This document shows positions 22,589 through 31,825 of a DNA stretch of 39,876 nt, in pieces. A program made the position numbers and the translations under genes. Origin of the DNA: DASPJR01 sp035628505 (GTDB taxonomy: Bacteria > Planctomycetota > SZUA-567 > H5-PLA8); NCBI GenBank assembly GCA_035628505.1, contig DASPJR010000144.1, forward strand, positions 1 to 39,876, in the 5' to 3' direction. The notes below the pieces were generated by a model. That model was not told the DNA's origin. It searched no databases and saw only the letters and a list, made by a program, of their open reading frames with translations. How positions within the stretch are numbered: position 1 is the stretch's first letter; the number at the start of each line of letters is the position of its first letter.

Positions 22589-24253
22589 ATGAATGAAAAC
22601 ATCACCACTCTGCTGTATATCTCAGTTGCCGCCTGCGGCGGCACGCTGCTGACTATTCCACTGATGATGAAGCTGGCAATACGGCTGAATCTGGTTGACC
22701 GCCCCGCTCACCGCAAAATACACACCCGTCCCGTTCCTTATCTTGGCGGAGCCGCGATTCTCGCGGGCGTAATGGCGGCAGTCGCGATTCTACTTTTGAT
22801 CCCGCTGGGTCCGGCCGAGCGAGCGAAGCTTGCGTTCGTGATTGTTCCATCAAGTGCCGCGTTTCTGCTGGGCCTGGCAGATGACCGCTTCAGCCTGCGG
22901 CCGCGCTACAAACTTCTCCTGCAGACGCTGATCGTCGTGGCTTGTGTGATTCCCGGCTACCGTTTTGAGGTCCTGCATCTGCCGGGAATGAGTAACTTCC
23001 AGCTGCAATTCCTGGCCATTCCCGTCACAGCAGTCTGGATGCTTGCGCTCGTCAATGCGATGAATTTCATCGACGGCGCTGATGGACTGGCAGCTTCTAC
23101 TGCCTCGATCATCTTTTTGATTATCGCGTTGTTGGCGGCCTATATGCAGGATTACGTGATCGGCGCGATTTCGATTGCAGCACTTGCCTCGTCGGTGGCC
23201 TTCCTGGTGTTCAACTGGCGCCCGGCCAGCATTTACATGGGTGATTGCGGCAGTCTTGGACTGGGCATGCTGCTGGCAACCTGCATGCTTGCGCTGGGAC
23301 AAAATCTTCCTTTTACGACGCCGACTGGAAGGCCGCGTACGATAGGCGAACCCTTTCTTTACCAGCTTCCCATGCTCACGGCAGTCGCAGCTCTTCCACT
23401 GCTCGAGATTACACTGACGATTATGCGGCGCCTGCTGCAGGGAAAACCGCTGGGAAGTGCCGACAAGGGCCATCTGCATCACCGCCTGCTGAACCGGGGC
23501 TGGCGCGCCGATCATGTCTGCTACGGCGCAATCGTGTTTACGTTAATGTCCGGCGGCGCGGCGGTTTTCACGCTGCTGCAATATCGTGGTCTGGCCGCTT
23601 GGTTCCTGGTGGGCGCAGGCGTCACCTTTGGGATGACGCTGCATTTCTGCGGTCTTCTGGAGCTGCTTCGCCCGCAGGTGCTCGGCGCCCGGCCGCATTT
23701 CCTTTTGGCCAACCACTTCATTTCAATGCAGAAGATCAAACTTGATTTCGTCGAAAGCGTCGAGGAGCTGAACACGCTGCTGATCCAGACCTGCCAGGAA
23801 CTCGGCGCCGAAGAATTCACGCTCTGCGTTGCGCCTGGAAAACTTCAGAAGGAGCCGGCGGTTCTGCACTGGACCCGGCCGTTTGAATCTACTGACAGTG
23901 TGTTGCGCATGCCGCAACAGCTTTTCAAAGACGATGTAGCTCTGGATACCAGCGTCACCCGCGCGGAGTGGACGTTTGTCGAAAGCACGGCCGAAGAAGC
24001 GCTGGATGTTGAATACCGCGTACTGATGAGCGAGTTCATGCGCGCGTCTTTGGTAAAGGCCGAATCGCTTTATCAGGCGCTTTCTCCCGAGCAGCTTGAG
24101 ACTGCATTGAAGACGCATAGACCGCTCAGCTCGCGACAGCTTCGCCGGCGGCGCATCAGCCGGCAGATGCCCGTGCGCCAGACTGAATCGCAGCCGCAGT
24201 CCCAGCAAAGCTCGCCTGTTTCCGTTACCGATCCCAACCCGCTAAGGCCCTGA
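22589..24253 (+). CDS. WecA/MraY-family undecaprenyl-phosphate sugar-1-phosphate transferase
   Basis: 554 residues. The first 350 or so form the usual eleven-helix polyprenyl-phosphate HexNAc-1-P transferase fold. Motifs seen are DRPAHRKIHTRPVPYLGG, Asp98-Asp99 in LADDRFSLRPRYK, NFIDGADGLA (159-168), IYMGDCGSLGLG and GHLHHRLLNRG (His295, His297, His298). The enzyme attaches the first sugar phosphate to undecaprenyl phosphate at the inner face of the membrane, most often GlcNAc-1-P. A soluble tail of about 190 residues, ending in a Gln/Ser/Pro-rich stretch, is well beyond the size of WecA and has no recognised domain. It follows the NusG paralogue by 55 bases. Confidence 0.92.
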   Translation: MNENITTLLYISVAACGGTLLTIPLMMKLAIRLNLVDRPAHRKIHTRPVPYLGGAAILAGVMAAVAILLLIPLGPAERAKLAFVIVPSSAAFLLGLADDRFSLRPRYKLLLQTLIVVACVIPGYRFEVLHLPGMSNFQLQFLAIPVTAVWMLALVNAMNFIDGADGLAASTASIIFLIIALLAAYMQDYVIGAISIAALASSVAFLVFNWRPASIYMGDCGSLGLGMLLATCMLALGQNLPFTTPTGRPRTIGEPFLYQLPMLTAVAALPLLEITLTIMRRLLQGKPLGSADKGHLHHRLLNRGWRADHVCYGAIVFTLMSGGAAVFTLLQYRGLAAWFLVGAGVTFGMTLHFCGLLELLRPQVLGARPHFLLANHFISMQKIKLDFVESVEELNTLLIQTCQELGAEEFTLCVAPGKLQKEPAVLHWTRPFESTDSVLRMPQQLFKDDVALDTSVTRAEWTFVESTAEEALDVEYRVLMSEFMRASLVKAESLYQALSPEQLETALKTHRPLSSRQLRRRRISRQMPVRQTESQPQSQQSSPVSVTDPNPLRP

Positions 24254-24270
24254 AGGTTCACTCACCTTAA

Positions 24271-26187
24271 ATGTGCGGCATCGCCGGTGCGCTCAGTTTC
24301 AGCGATAACTTTCGGGTGACTGACGCGTATCTAACACGCATGCGGGACACGATGGTGCATCGCGGACCCGACGGTGGAGCCAACTGGATAGACGCAGCCG
24401 GCCGTATCGGGCTGGGCCACAGACGTCTTTCGATCATCGATCTGTCCACATCGGCCGATCAGCCGATGTGCAACGAAGACGGCACACTCTGGGTGGCGTT
24501 CAACGGTGAAATCTACAACCACGCGGAAATTCGAAGCGAGCTCCTGCAAAAAGGTGGTCACCGCTGGAAGACAGATCATTCCGACACGGAAGTCATTCTG
24601 CATGCGTTTGAAGAATGGAGCATCGATTGCCTGCACAAATTCCGCGGCATGTTCGCGATCGCATTATGGGATTCCCGCAAGCAGCAGCTCTGGTTGATCC
24701 GCGACCGGATCGGCATTAAGCCGCTTTATTACAGCCGGCATCATGGACGCATTGTTTTCGCCTCTGAAATAAAAGCGCTTCTGCAGGATCCACAGCAGGA
24801 ACGCGCCGTAAACGAGGAAGGACTCTTCCACTATCTCTCGTTCATCACTACTCCGGCGCCGCAGACGCTGTTCGCGGGAATCCAGAAGCTGCCCGGCGGA
24901 ACGTGGCTGCGCGTCAACGCCGACGGCCGCAGCGAAGAACGGCGCTATTGGGATGTATGGGATTACGCGAAACCGCGAAGCGAATACAACGAGGAGGAGA
25001 TCGTCACCGAGATCCTCGCGGAGCTGCGCACCGCGGTGAAACTACGCAAGGTCAGCGACGTTCCCGTAGGCGTGTTTCTATCGGGCGGCATTGATTCCAG
25101 CACGAACGCGGCCCTTTTCTCCGAAGGCGAATCGCGGCCGGTGAAGACGTTTACCATCGGCTACAAGGGGCAGTTCAGCAGCTACAAAAACGAAGTCGAT
25201 TTCGCGCGCATAATGGCGGAGGCAGTCGGCGCGGAACATCATGAACTGCTTCTGAGCATGGACGACTGTCTTTCGTTTCTGCCCCGTATGATACAGCTGC
25301 AGGACGAACCGATTGGCGATCCGGTCTGCGTACCGGTTTATTACGTTTGCAAAATGGCGCGCGATAACGGCGTGATCGTCTGCCAGGTCGGCGAAGGCGC
25401 CGACGAACTGTTCCTGGGTTATCCCAACTGGCGCTTGAAACGCTCGCTGCAGCGCGCCGCCGGACTGCCCATCCCACGCGCGCTCAAGCGCGTTGGACTC
25501 GGCGCGCTGAGCGCCATCGGTCAGGGCTACTCGCCGGGCTACGAGGCGCTGCGCCGCGACGTGGAGGGCCAGCCGGTATTCTGGGGCGGCGTTGACGCAT
25601 TCACGCAACAGGAAAAGAACCGCCTGCTCTCCCCTCGCCTGCGCCAGCGTTTTACCGGCTACTCCTCCTGGGAGGCACTGGCGCCGATTCATGCGCGCTT
25701 CATTGAAAAGGCGTGGGAGAAATCAACCCTGCAGTGGATGTCGTACTTGGATCTGAATCTGCGCCTGCCTGAATTGCTTCTGATGCGTGTGGACAAAATG
25801 AGCATGGGCGTGAGCCTCGAAGGGCGCGTTCCATTTCTGGATCACAAATTTGTCGAGCTCGCGATGAGCCTTCCGGAAGCGCTTAAGACGAAGAACGGGG
25901 AGCTGAAGTACCTGCTGAAAAAAGCGGTACGCGGCGTGATCCCGGATGTCCTCATCGACCGCCCCAAGCAAGGCTTTGGCGTGCCGCTCTACGAGTGGTT
26001 CTTCGACAAACTCGGCGAGAAGGCGCGCGCGGATCTTTCGGTTTTTTGCGATCAGACCGGTTATTTCGACAAGGCCGCCGTGCTGAACCTGATCGACACA
26101 CGCCAGACCACGAAAGCCTGGTATATGCTGAACCTGGCCCTGTGGTGGAAGGAATACATCGCCGGCAAAGGGGCGCAAAACGCGTGA
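24271..26187 (+). CDS. asnB: Asparagine synthase (glutamine-hydrolysing)
   Basis: 638 residues. Cys2 of MCGIAGALSF is the N-terminal nucleophile that releases ammonia from glutamine, and the glutaminase domain runs to about 210 (VHRGPDGG, FNGEIYNH, HSDTEVILHAFEEW, GMFAIALWD). The synthetase domain holds the PP-loop SGGIDSS at 271-277 and later GEGADELFLGYPNW and RVPFLDHKFVELA. It makes asparagine from aspartate, but AsnB paralogues in glycan loci may amidate uronic acids or other sugar carboxylates (WbpS-like role), so either job is possible. Its stop overlaps the flippase GTG as GTGA, and it begins the tightly overlapping part of the cluster. Confidence 0.92.
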   Translation: MCGIAGALSFSDNFRVTDAYLTRMRDTMVHRGPDGGANWIDAAGRIGLGHRRLSIIDLSTSADQPMCNEDGTLWVAFNGEIYNHAEIRSELLQKGGHRWKTDHSDTEVILHAFEEWSIDCLHKFRGMFAIALWDSRKQQLWLIRDRIGIKPLYYSRHHGRIVFASEIKALLQDPQQERAVNEEGLFHYLSFITTPAPQTLFAGIQKLPGGTWLRVNADGRSEERRYWDVWDYAKPRSEYNEEEIVTEILAELRTAVKLRKVSDVPVGVFLSGGIDSSTNAALFSEGESRPVKTFTIGYKGQFSSYKNEVDFARIMAEAVGAEHHELLLSMDDCLSFLPRMIQLQDEPIGDPVCVPVYYVCKMARDNGVIVCQVGEGADELFLGYPNWRLKRSLQRAAGLPIPRALKRVGLGALSAIGQGYSPGYEALRRDVEGQPVFWGGVDAFTQQEKNRLLSPRLRQRFTGYSSWEALAPIHARFIEKAWEKSTLQWMSYLDLNLRLPELLLMRVDKMSMGVSLEGRVPFLDHKFVELAMSLPEALKTKNGELKYLLKKAVRGVIPDVLIDRPKQGFGVPLYEWFFDKLGEKARADLSVFCDQTGYFDKAAVLNLIDTRQTTKAWYMLNLALWWKEYIAGKGAQNA

Positions 26188-27488
26188 GCGTCAGATCGCT
26201 CATCGATGCAGCCGGGCTGCGCGTTGGAGACGCAGTCAAGGCAGCACCAGTTGCTTCACGGCTTGCAGGAGAAGGCGCATGGCTTGCGGCGGGGCAGCTT
26301 GTTTCAGCCATGGCGCTGCTGGTCGGTATGCGGCTGCTCACAGAGTACGTTCCGCCCGAAACGTTTGGTGTCGTCAGCCTCGTGCTTGGCATCATGACAC
26401 TGGGCAGCAATTTTCTCTGCTACCCCATTCTGCAAGCCACGCTGCGATTCTATCCCGATCATGCGAGCAATGCCGGACACCTGCGCGCGACCGTTGAAAA
26501 CATTCTTTTCAAGTCAACGGCGGTGCTCGCCGCATTTATTCTTCTTGCAGGCATCGCGTGTACCCTTCTGCAAAGAACAGCGCTCACGCCGTTTATCATT
26601 GTTGCAGCGCTCGTTGTCGTCGAAACGTTCAAGTCGCTTGAGTTTAATTTCTTAAGCGCCGCTCGCCGGCAGCGCAGTTTCGCGCTGTACACCGCAGCCG
26701 ACGGCATTCTGCGTCCGGGTCTCGCGGTCCTGGCTGTAATCGTACTCGGCTCGTCTGCGGAAGCGGTCCTTGCGGGATTCCTCGCCGCTGCGATTCTTTT
26801 GCTGCTCCCCATGCGCCTGTTCAAAGTTTCTGCGTCCAGCACCGACAAGGCGGCTCTCGAAAATATTGAACTCAGGCGCGAACTTTGGAAGTACGCGATG
26901 CCGCTTGCTCCGCTCGCCTTCATTGGCTGGGTATCTTCGCTGAGCGACCGATACATTATTGGCGGGATTCTTGGCGCCGAGCAGGTGGGAATTTACGCCG
27001 CAGCATACGGAATTGGTTCCCGCGTTGTCTCCTTTATTCCAGGCGTGCTTAGCTCCACGCTGCGGCCTGTATACTTCGAAGCGGTCTCGTCAAAGAATTC
27101 GTATCTTGCCAGGAAGTCACTTCAAACCTGGGCGTTAACAGTGGGTGTCTCTTGCGCGTTCGTGTGCATCACGGTCTACGTATTGCGCCGTGAGATTGCT
27201 TCGCTGCTCCTTGCACAGAATTACGGGAACGCCGCTGATCTGCTGCCCTGGATTGGCGTCGGCTATTCGCTGTCGATGCTCTCGCACGTGTTTGGCGCAA
27301 GTGTGTACGCAAGTAAGAGGACCCAGTGGCTGCTGGTGATTCACGGCTGCGGAGCGCTCGCCAGTGTCGTGTTTGGCGTGCTGTTCATCTGTGCCTTCGG
27401 AGTTCCCGGCGCGGCGGCGGCAGTACCGGTCTATTTCGGTATTGAATTGATTGTTTCAATCATGGCTTTCCGGAAGTGTTCCAGCTGA
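26184..27488 (+). CDS. Wzx-like lipid-linked oligosaccharide flippase
   Basis: 434 residues from the GTG at 26184, which overlaps the asnB stop by four bases; the frame extends upstream inside asnB but that part is antigenic shadow only. About 12 hydrophobic segments start at residue 32 (AWLAAGQLVSAMALLVGMRL) and the pattern PPETFGVVSLVLGIMTLGSN is typical of the MOP/PST flippase family. The conserved mid-protein block reads YAMPLAPLAFIGWVSSLSDRY. Wzx proteins move undecaprenyl-linked repeat units across the inner membrane. Position between AsnB and the transferases fits a Wzx/Wzy pathway. Confidence 0.87.
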   Translation: MSVRSLIDAAGLRVGDAVKAAPVASRLAGEGAWLAAGQLVSAMALLVGMRLLTEYVPPETFGVVSLVLGIMTLGSNFLCYPILQATLRFYPDHASNAGHLRATVENILFKSTAVLAAFILLAGIACTLLQRTALTPFIIVAALVVVETFKSLEFNFLSAARRQRSFALYTAADGILRPGLAVLAVIVLGSSAEAVLAGFLAAAILLLLPMRLFKVSASSTDKAALENIELRRELWKYAMPLAPLAFIGWVSSLSDRYIIGGILGAEQVGIYAAAYGIGSRVVSFIPGVLSSTLRPVYFEAVSSKNSYLARKSLQTWALTVGVSCAFVCITVYVLRREIASLLLAQNYGNAADLLPWIGVGYSLSMLSHVFGASVYASKRTQWLLVIHGCGALASVVFGVLFICAFGVPGAAAAVPVYFGIELIVSIMAFRKCSS

Positions 27489-27557
27489 GCCGTTAAGGAG
27501 TCAAGGCGTATTCTCGCAACGAAGCTCTCCTTTTTTCTAGAATGCGTACACAAGCGT

Positions 27558-28367
27558 GTGCTGCGCCAGAAATGTGTGTGCCCCAATTGCGGCAGCAGCC
27601 ATAGCATTCTCTTTGAAAGAAAATACGTCGTTACCGAATTGCGTGAATGCACTGACTGCAGATTGCTCTTTCGTTATCCCACGGACAGCGAATCAGACAA
27701 CGCAGCATTTTATCAGCAAGACTACACGGAAGGTTTCACGACCGACTGCCCGACGAATGAACAGCTTGCGACGTTATTAAAGAATCGGTTTCGCGGCACT
27801 GAAAAAGACTACTCCACCTATATATCCATTCTACGGAGCCTCGGTGTGCGGCCAGGTGCGCAAGTTTTTGATTATGGCTGCAGTTGGGGCTACGGAGCAT
27901 GGCAGCTGCGCGAGGCGGGGTATTGCTTGCAAGGGTACGAGATTTCAAAAGGCCGTGCAGCATTCGCGAACGAGAAACTGGGACTCAACGTTAGCAGCTC
28001 TATGCCGTCGGCGGCTGCCTCGTTCGATGTCTTTTTTTCCGCTCACGTGCTGGAACATGTTCCTTCCATTCAACACGTTATCGATAGCGCAAAAAAGCTT
28101 CTGCGGCAAGGCGGGCTGTTCGTGTCTTTTACTCCGAATGGTTCTGAACCGTTTCGCCGCAGCAATCGTCTGGCTTTCTCGACCAGTTGGGGAAAAGTTC
28201 ATCCCAACATCATCACGGATACGTTTTACCAAAAAGCATTTGCCGCCTCGCCGCTACTGCTTGCTTCGAGCCCCTTTAACCTAGACGTGCTCACTTCTTG
28301 GGAAAGACGGGGGAACCTTCTTCTCGACTTATCCGGCCCGGAACTGCTCGCGGCTGCTGTTTTCTAA
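27558..28367 (+). CDS. Class I SAM methyltransferase with N-terminal zinc-ribbon
   Basis: 269 residues starting at GTG 27558 with a poor ribosome site. Cys8/Cys11 (CPNC) and Cys31/Cys34 (CTDC) form a zinc-ribbon-like N-terminus. The methyltransferase fold follows, with SAM motif I VFDYGCSWGYGAWQL, acidic residue after strand 2 in GYEISKGRA, and ASFDVFFSAHVLEHVPS. Methyltransferases of this build occur in capsule and O-antigen loci and probably modify nucleotide sugars or the growing glycan. A 69-base gap ahead contains CTCCTTTTTT with a distant AAGGAG partner, a weak terminator-like element. The transferase that follows begins 5 bases after the stop. Confidence 0.8.
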   Translation: MLRQKCVCPNCGSSHSILFERKYVVTELRECTDCRLLFRYPTDSESDNAAFYQQDYTEGFTTDCPTNEQLATLLKNRFRGTEKDYSTYISILRSLGVRPGAQVFDYGCSWGYGAWQLREAGYCLQGYEISKGRAAFANEKLGLNVSSSMPSAAASFDVFFSAHVLEHVPSIQHVIDSAKKLLRQGGLFVSFTPNGSEPFRRSNRLAFSTSWGKVHPNIITDTFYQKAFAASPLLLASSPFNLDVLTSWERRGNLLLDLSGPELLAAAVF

Positions 28368-28372
28368 ATGCA

Positions 28373-29512
28373 ATGCGGATCGCCATTTTTACTTCGGGAC
28401 GCTTTCACGTTTGCGATCTGGCGCGCGAACTGGACGCGCTCGGCCACGAGGTCGCGTTTTATTCTTACGTACCGCGCTCGCGTACACGGCAGTTCGGTCT
28501 GCCGGATCGCTGCAACCGCTGTCTTCTTCCGTGGATCTCACCGGCTCTTCTCGTCGGTGCCGCCGCACGAATTTCGGGCATATGCGCTGCGGGCGCGGAC
28601 CATCTGCTGCTGCGCACCTTGGATGGGATTGGCGCGCGACTGATCGATCGGTGCGATGTATTTATCGGCATGTCAGGACTTGCTGTGCGCACTGCCCAAG
28701 CGGTGCGGAAGAAATACGGCGCGAAAATCTGGATCGAGCGCGGCAGCGAGCATATTCTCTCACAAAAAGAGATTGTCGAAGCGATTCCAAACAGCAACGG
28801 CTCACAGCAGAGATTTCCAGCGTATGCCGTCGAACGTGAGCTGAAGGGATATGAACTGGCAGACACCATTGTCATTCCTTCGCTGCATGTTGAACGAAGT
28901 TTCACCGAGCGTGGCATTGCAGCCGCGAAACTTTTCCGGAACCCGTTTGGCGTAGCGCTGGATATGTTTCCGCCCACGCCCATGCCGCCTAAAGAACCGC
29001 CCACGATCATCATGACGGGCGCCTGGTCGCGCAGAAAAGGATGCGACGTTCTCCTGGACGCCTGGCGCGGAATGAGCGGGGTCAAGCTGCTGCACGTCGG
29101 GCCAGTGCTCGATCTGCCCTTGCCCGACGATGCTCTTTTCGAGCACCACGATGCCGTGGACCAGCGCAGTCTCAATGCTTTTTACGCGCGGGCACATGTC
29201 TTCGCGCTTGCTTCGCGCGAGGAGGGGCTTGCGCTGGTGCAGGCGCAGGCGCTTGCAAGCGGGCTGCGCGTGGTCTGCACTGACCGCACCGGCGGACAGG
29301 ACTTGGGGGTACTGCTGGGGGCAGGCGATTTGATTGATGTTGTTCCCACGGACGATGCAGCAACATTCAGGGCAGCTCTGGCACGCGCACTGGATAGAGC
29401 ATTGAAGACCATTGAAGAGGGCACACGCGATATTCTCGGCGAACGACGCGAACTGCTGTCCTGGAAAGCTTACGGACAGCGTTATTCCAAGGCATTGAAG
29501 GAGCGGATGTGA
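28373..29512 (+). CDS. GT4-type glycosyltransferase
   Basis: 379 residues from the ATG at 28373, 5 bases after the methyltransferase stop. The GT-B fold is indicated by MRIAIFTSGRFHVCDLAREL at the N-terminus and by the donor-site region TIIMTGAWSRRKGCDVLLDA, HVFALASREEGLALVQAQAL and SGLRVVCTDRTGGQD. The EEG...Q pattern replaces the commoner EGFGL..E of GT4 enzymes, so the acid pair is slightly divergent. It probably adds one sugar from a nucleotide donor to the lipid-linked repeat unit. The stop overlaps the GTG of a 29-codon open frame. Confidence 0.85.
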   Translation: MRIAIFTSGRFHVCDLARELDALGHEVAFYSYVPRSRTRQFGLPDRCNRCLLPWISPALLVGAAARISGICAAGADHLLLRTLDGIGARLIDRCDVFIGMSGLAVRTAQAVRKKYGAKIWIERGSEHILSQKEIVEAIPNSNGSQQRFPAYAVERELKGYELADTIVIPSLHVERSFTERGIAAAKLFRNPFGVALDMFPPTPMPPKEPPTIIMTGAWSRRKGCDVLLDAWRGMSGVKLLHVGPVLDLPLPDDALFEHHDAVDQRSLNAFYARAHVFALASREEGLALVQAQALASGLRVVCTDRTGGQDLGVLLGAGDLIDVVPTDDAATFRAALARALDRALKTIEEGTRDILGERRELLSWKAYGQRYSKALKERM

Positions 29513-29598
29513 AGAGCACGACAATTTACTCGAGCTCGTGGATCTATGTCCCCGCCACCGGCGTGTTCAGCGGCATCATGTCAGGGGAAAAGACGTGA
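29509..29598 (+). CDS. Candidate 29-residue coupled small gene
   Basis: GTG at 29509 opens 29 codons ending in TGA at 29596-29598. Its first four bases (GTGA) overlap the stop of the upstream transferase, and its last four (GTGA, 29595-29598) overlap the start of the next transferase. The peptide begins MKSTTIYSSSWIYVPATG and has one short hydrophobic stretch but no signal peptide or known domain. Without it the two transferases would be separated by 82 bases, unlike most junctions here. It may be a small protein, a translational-coupling leader or a remnant of a lost transferase gene. A frame this short stays open by chance quite often. Confidence 0.4.
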   Translation: MKSTTIYSSSWIYVPATGVFSGIMSGEKT

Positions 29599-30767
29599 TC
29601 AGGCTCGGCGTCTTTGCCACGCATCCAGTGCAGTACCACGTGCCAATCTGGCGTCTTCTCAGCCGCCGCAAAGACATGGATGTGCGCGTTTATTATTTCA
29701 GCGATGAAAATGTGCGCGGAACGCGCAACGCCGAATTCAACACCGACCTGAAATGGGACGTCGATCTGCTCCAGGGTTATTCGCATGAATTCCTCTCACG
29801 CGACGCCGATATCAGCAATCCCCGCTCTGTGCGGCTGGATGATGCTGAAACCATTCTGAAGCGCAGCGGCTTTACCTGGATTCTCATCCATGGTTACACA
29901 CACACCTTTGAGCGGCAGCTCGTGCGTGCAGCGCGTCGCCTAAAGATCAGCGTTCTCATGCTGGGTGAATTTGCCGACCTCGGTCGACGCCGCAGCCTGC
30001 TGAAGCGCAGCATACGCGACCTATACCTGAAATGGTTCTACGGCCATGTGACGGCGTTCTGCTGCATCGGCGAAGAAGCGCGGAGTCATCTCGAGCGCTT
30101 CGGAATTCCGCCGCATCGTTTATTTCGGGCGCCTTATTCCGTAGATACGGCCCTCTTCGAACGCCAGGTGATCGCTTTCAAACGAGAGGAATGCCGTCGC
30201 GAGCTCGGAATATCTAATGATCAAATCGTTCTTCTGTTCAGCGGAAAGCTGATCCCAAGAAAAGCGCCGCTGCTTATCGTGGACGCCGTACGCAAACTCC
30301 GATCGTCGCAGAGACTCGTGCTTGCAGTCATCGGCGATGGGCCACTCCGAGAGTCGCTCGCCGCAGCGGCTACGCCTGTTCTGGGTGAGCGCTTTCGCCC
30401 CTTTGGCTTTGTGAATCAATCGGCAATCGGAAAGTATATGGCCGCAGCTGATGCCTTTATCCTGCCCTCCGAATGTGAAACATGGGGGCTTGTCGTGAAC
30501 GAAGCCATGCAATTCGGGCTTCCGGCGATCGTCAGCAGAAATGTTGGCTGCCGTAGAGACCTCATTGTGGAAGGCAAAACAGGTTACTCATTTAATTCCG
30601 GCGCAAGCGATGAACTTGCCGGGATTCTTGAACAGATTCTGGCTCAGCCGCAGTTACTCCGGCAGATGGGCGAGAGCGCCCGCGAACACATTAAAGCGTT
30701 CACCTCTGAAGCGAGCGCTGAGGGAGTTGCGGCCGCGCTTGGCATGAAAGCGGCGAGTCTCGCATGA
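29595..30767 (+). CDS. GT4-type glycosyltransferase
   Basis: 390 residues from the GTG at 29595, chosen because AGGGGA lies eight bases upstream and the first beta strand (VIRLGVFATHPVQYHVPIW) begins there; the frame is open further upstream without a signal. The C-terminal donor domain has FSGKLIPRKAPLLIVDAVRK, AVIGDGPLRESL and AFILPSECETWGLVVNEAMQ, with the ETWGLVVNEA version of the EX7E motif. GT4 enzymes are retaining transferases with nucleotide-sugar donors; the sugar is unknown. The ATGA overlap with the next gene at 30764-30767 indicates coupling. Confidence 0.87.
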   Translation: MIRLGVFATHPVQYHVPIWRLLSRRKDMDVRVYYFSDENVRGTRNAEFNTDLKWDVDLLQGYSHEFLSRDADISNPRSVRLDDAETILKRSGFTWILIHGYTHTFERQLVRAARRLKISVLMLGEFADLGRRRSLLKRSIRDLYLKWFYGHVTAFCCIGEEARSHLERFGIPPHRLFRAPYSVDTALFERQVIAFKREECRRELGISNDQIVLLFSGKLIPRKAPLLIVDAVRKLRSSQRLVLAVIGDGPLRESLAAAATPVLGERFRPFGFVNQSAIGKYMAAADAFILPSECETWGLVVNEAMQFGLPAIVSRNVGCRRDLIVEGKTGYSFNSGASDELAGILEQILAQPQLLRQMGESAREHIKAFTSEASAEGVAAALGMKAASLA

Positions 30768-31825
30768 GTGCCAGCGGGCTCAATATGCGCGTGCTGTACG
30801 TTGGTGACATCACTGAGGGTGGCACCTGCCGCCAGCGAATGCAGGCGCTGCTGGACCTCGGGTGCCAGGTAACAGCCGTGCACACCAATCCTCCCGAAGC
30901 TCAGCTATCTACACTCGTCCGACGCGTGAGGCAGAAACTGTTTGGACTTTACGATGCGGCTGGTGTTAACGAACAAATTCTGGCGCACGCGGCCCAGAAA
31001 AAGTTTGATGTGCTGTGGCTGGACAAGGCGTTGACTGTCATGCCCGAAACGCTCGCCAGAATGCGGACGCTTCAGCCGGACTGCCGCATCCTAGGCTACT
31101 CCCCCGACGACATGGCCGCGCCGCACAACCACTCCCCTCAGTTTCTGGCTCATTTAAAATACTACTCGGTCTTTTTCACGACGAAAAGTTATGGGGTTGG
31201 GGAGCTGAAACAGCTTGGCTGCCCAGCCGTCGAGTTCATCGGCAATGCCTATGACGAGCACACGCACCGCCCATTGGAGGTAAACGAAGCGAACCGTGCG
31301 CGGCTAGGCGGGCCGGTGGGTTTCATAGGTACGTGGGAGGCTGATCGTGGTAACTCGATGCTGGCGCTTGCACGTGCCGGCATCACGGTTCGTATCTGGG
31401 GAAATGGCTGGAGTCAGCAGCGCCGGCGAGACGCGAACATGCTCATAGAGCGCCGCGCCGTTTACGGCGACGAGTACGCACTCGCCATCAGCGCCTTCGA
31501 CATCAATTTGACGTTCTTGCGAAAGATAAACCGCGATCAGCAGACGCAGCGAAGTGTAGAGATCCCCGCCTGCGGCGCATTCATGCTGGCTGAACGAACT
31601 GATGAGCATTGCGCACTTTTCGAAGAGGGAAAAGAAGCCGATTACTTCGACAGCGATGCGGAACTCATCAGCAAAGTTCGTTACTACGTGGATCATCCCG
31701 AAGAGCGGCGGCGGATCGCGCAAGCCGGGCGCGAACGCTGTTTGCGCGACGGCTACAGTTACCGGGAACGCCTCGCGACGATGCTTCGTGAATTCGCAGG
31801 AATGCGGAGCACCTGCAATGCCTGA
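30764..31825 (+). CDS. CgeB-like glycosyltransferase
   Basis: 353 residues. The N-terminal half begins MRVLYVGDITEGGTCRQRMQ, and the pattern DVLWLDKALTVMPETLARM then GYSPDDMAAPHNHS is typical of CgeB-like proteins. The C-terminal half shows the Glyco_trans_1_2 domain: INLTFLRKINRDQQTQRSVE, IPACGAFMLAERTDEH, FEEGKEADYFDSDAELI and a final helix. CgeB of Bacillus acts in spore crust maturation, and relatives in polysaccharide loci are taken as transferases of unknown specificity. The start overlaps the previous gene by ATGA and the end overlaps the next by the eight bases ATGCCTGA. Confidence 0.82.
   Translation: MSASGLNMRVLYVGDITEGGTCRQRMQALLDLGCQVTAVHTNPPEAQLSTLVRRVRQKLFGLYDAAGVNEQILAHAAQKKFDVLWLDKALTVMPETLARMRTLQPDCRILGYSPDDMAAPHNHSPQFLAHLKYYSVFFTTKSYGVGELKQLGCPAVEFIGNAYDEHTHRPLEVNEANRARLGGPVGFIGTWEADRGNSMLALARAGITVRIWGNGWSQQRRRDANMLIERRAVYGDEYALAISAFDINLTFLRKINRDQQTQRSVEIPACGAFMLAERTDEHCALFEEGKEADYFDSDAELISKVRYYVDHPEERRRIAQAGRERCLRDGYSYRERLATMLREFAGMRSTCNA

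Noticed and set aside
25995..26183. Upstream extension of the flippase into asnB
   Set aside because: The 63 codons overlap conserved asnB sequence and the GTGA junction gives a better start.
27495..27536. Terminator between the flippase and methyltransferase genes
   Set aside because: AAGGAG and CTCCTT arms are followed by a T-run, but the 26-base loop makes the hairpin too weak to list as a feature.
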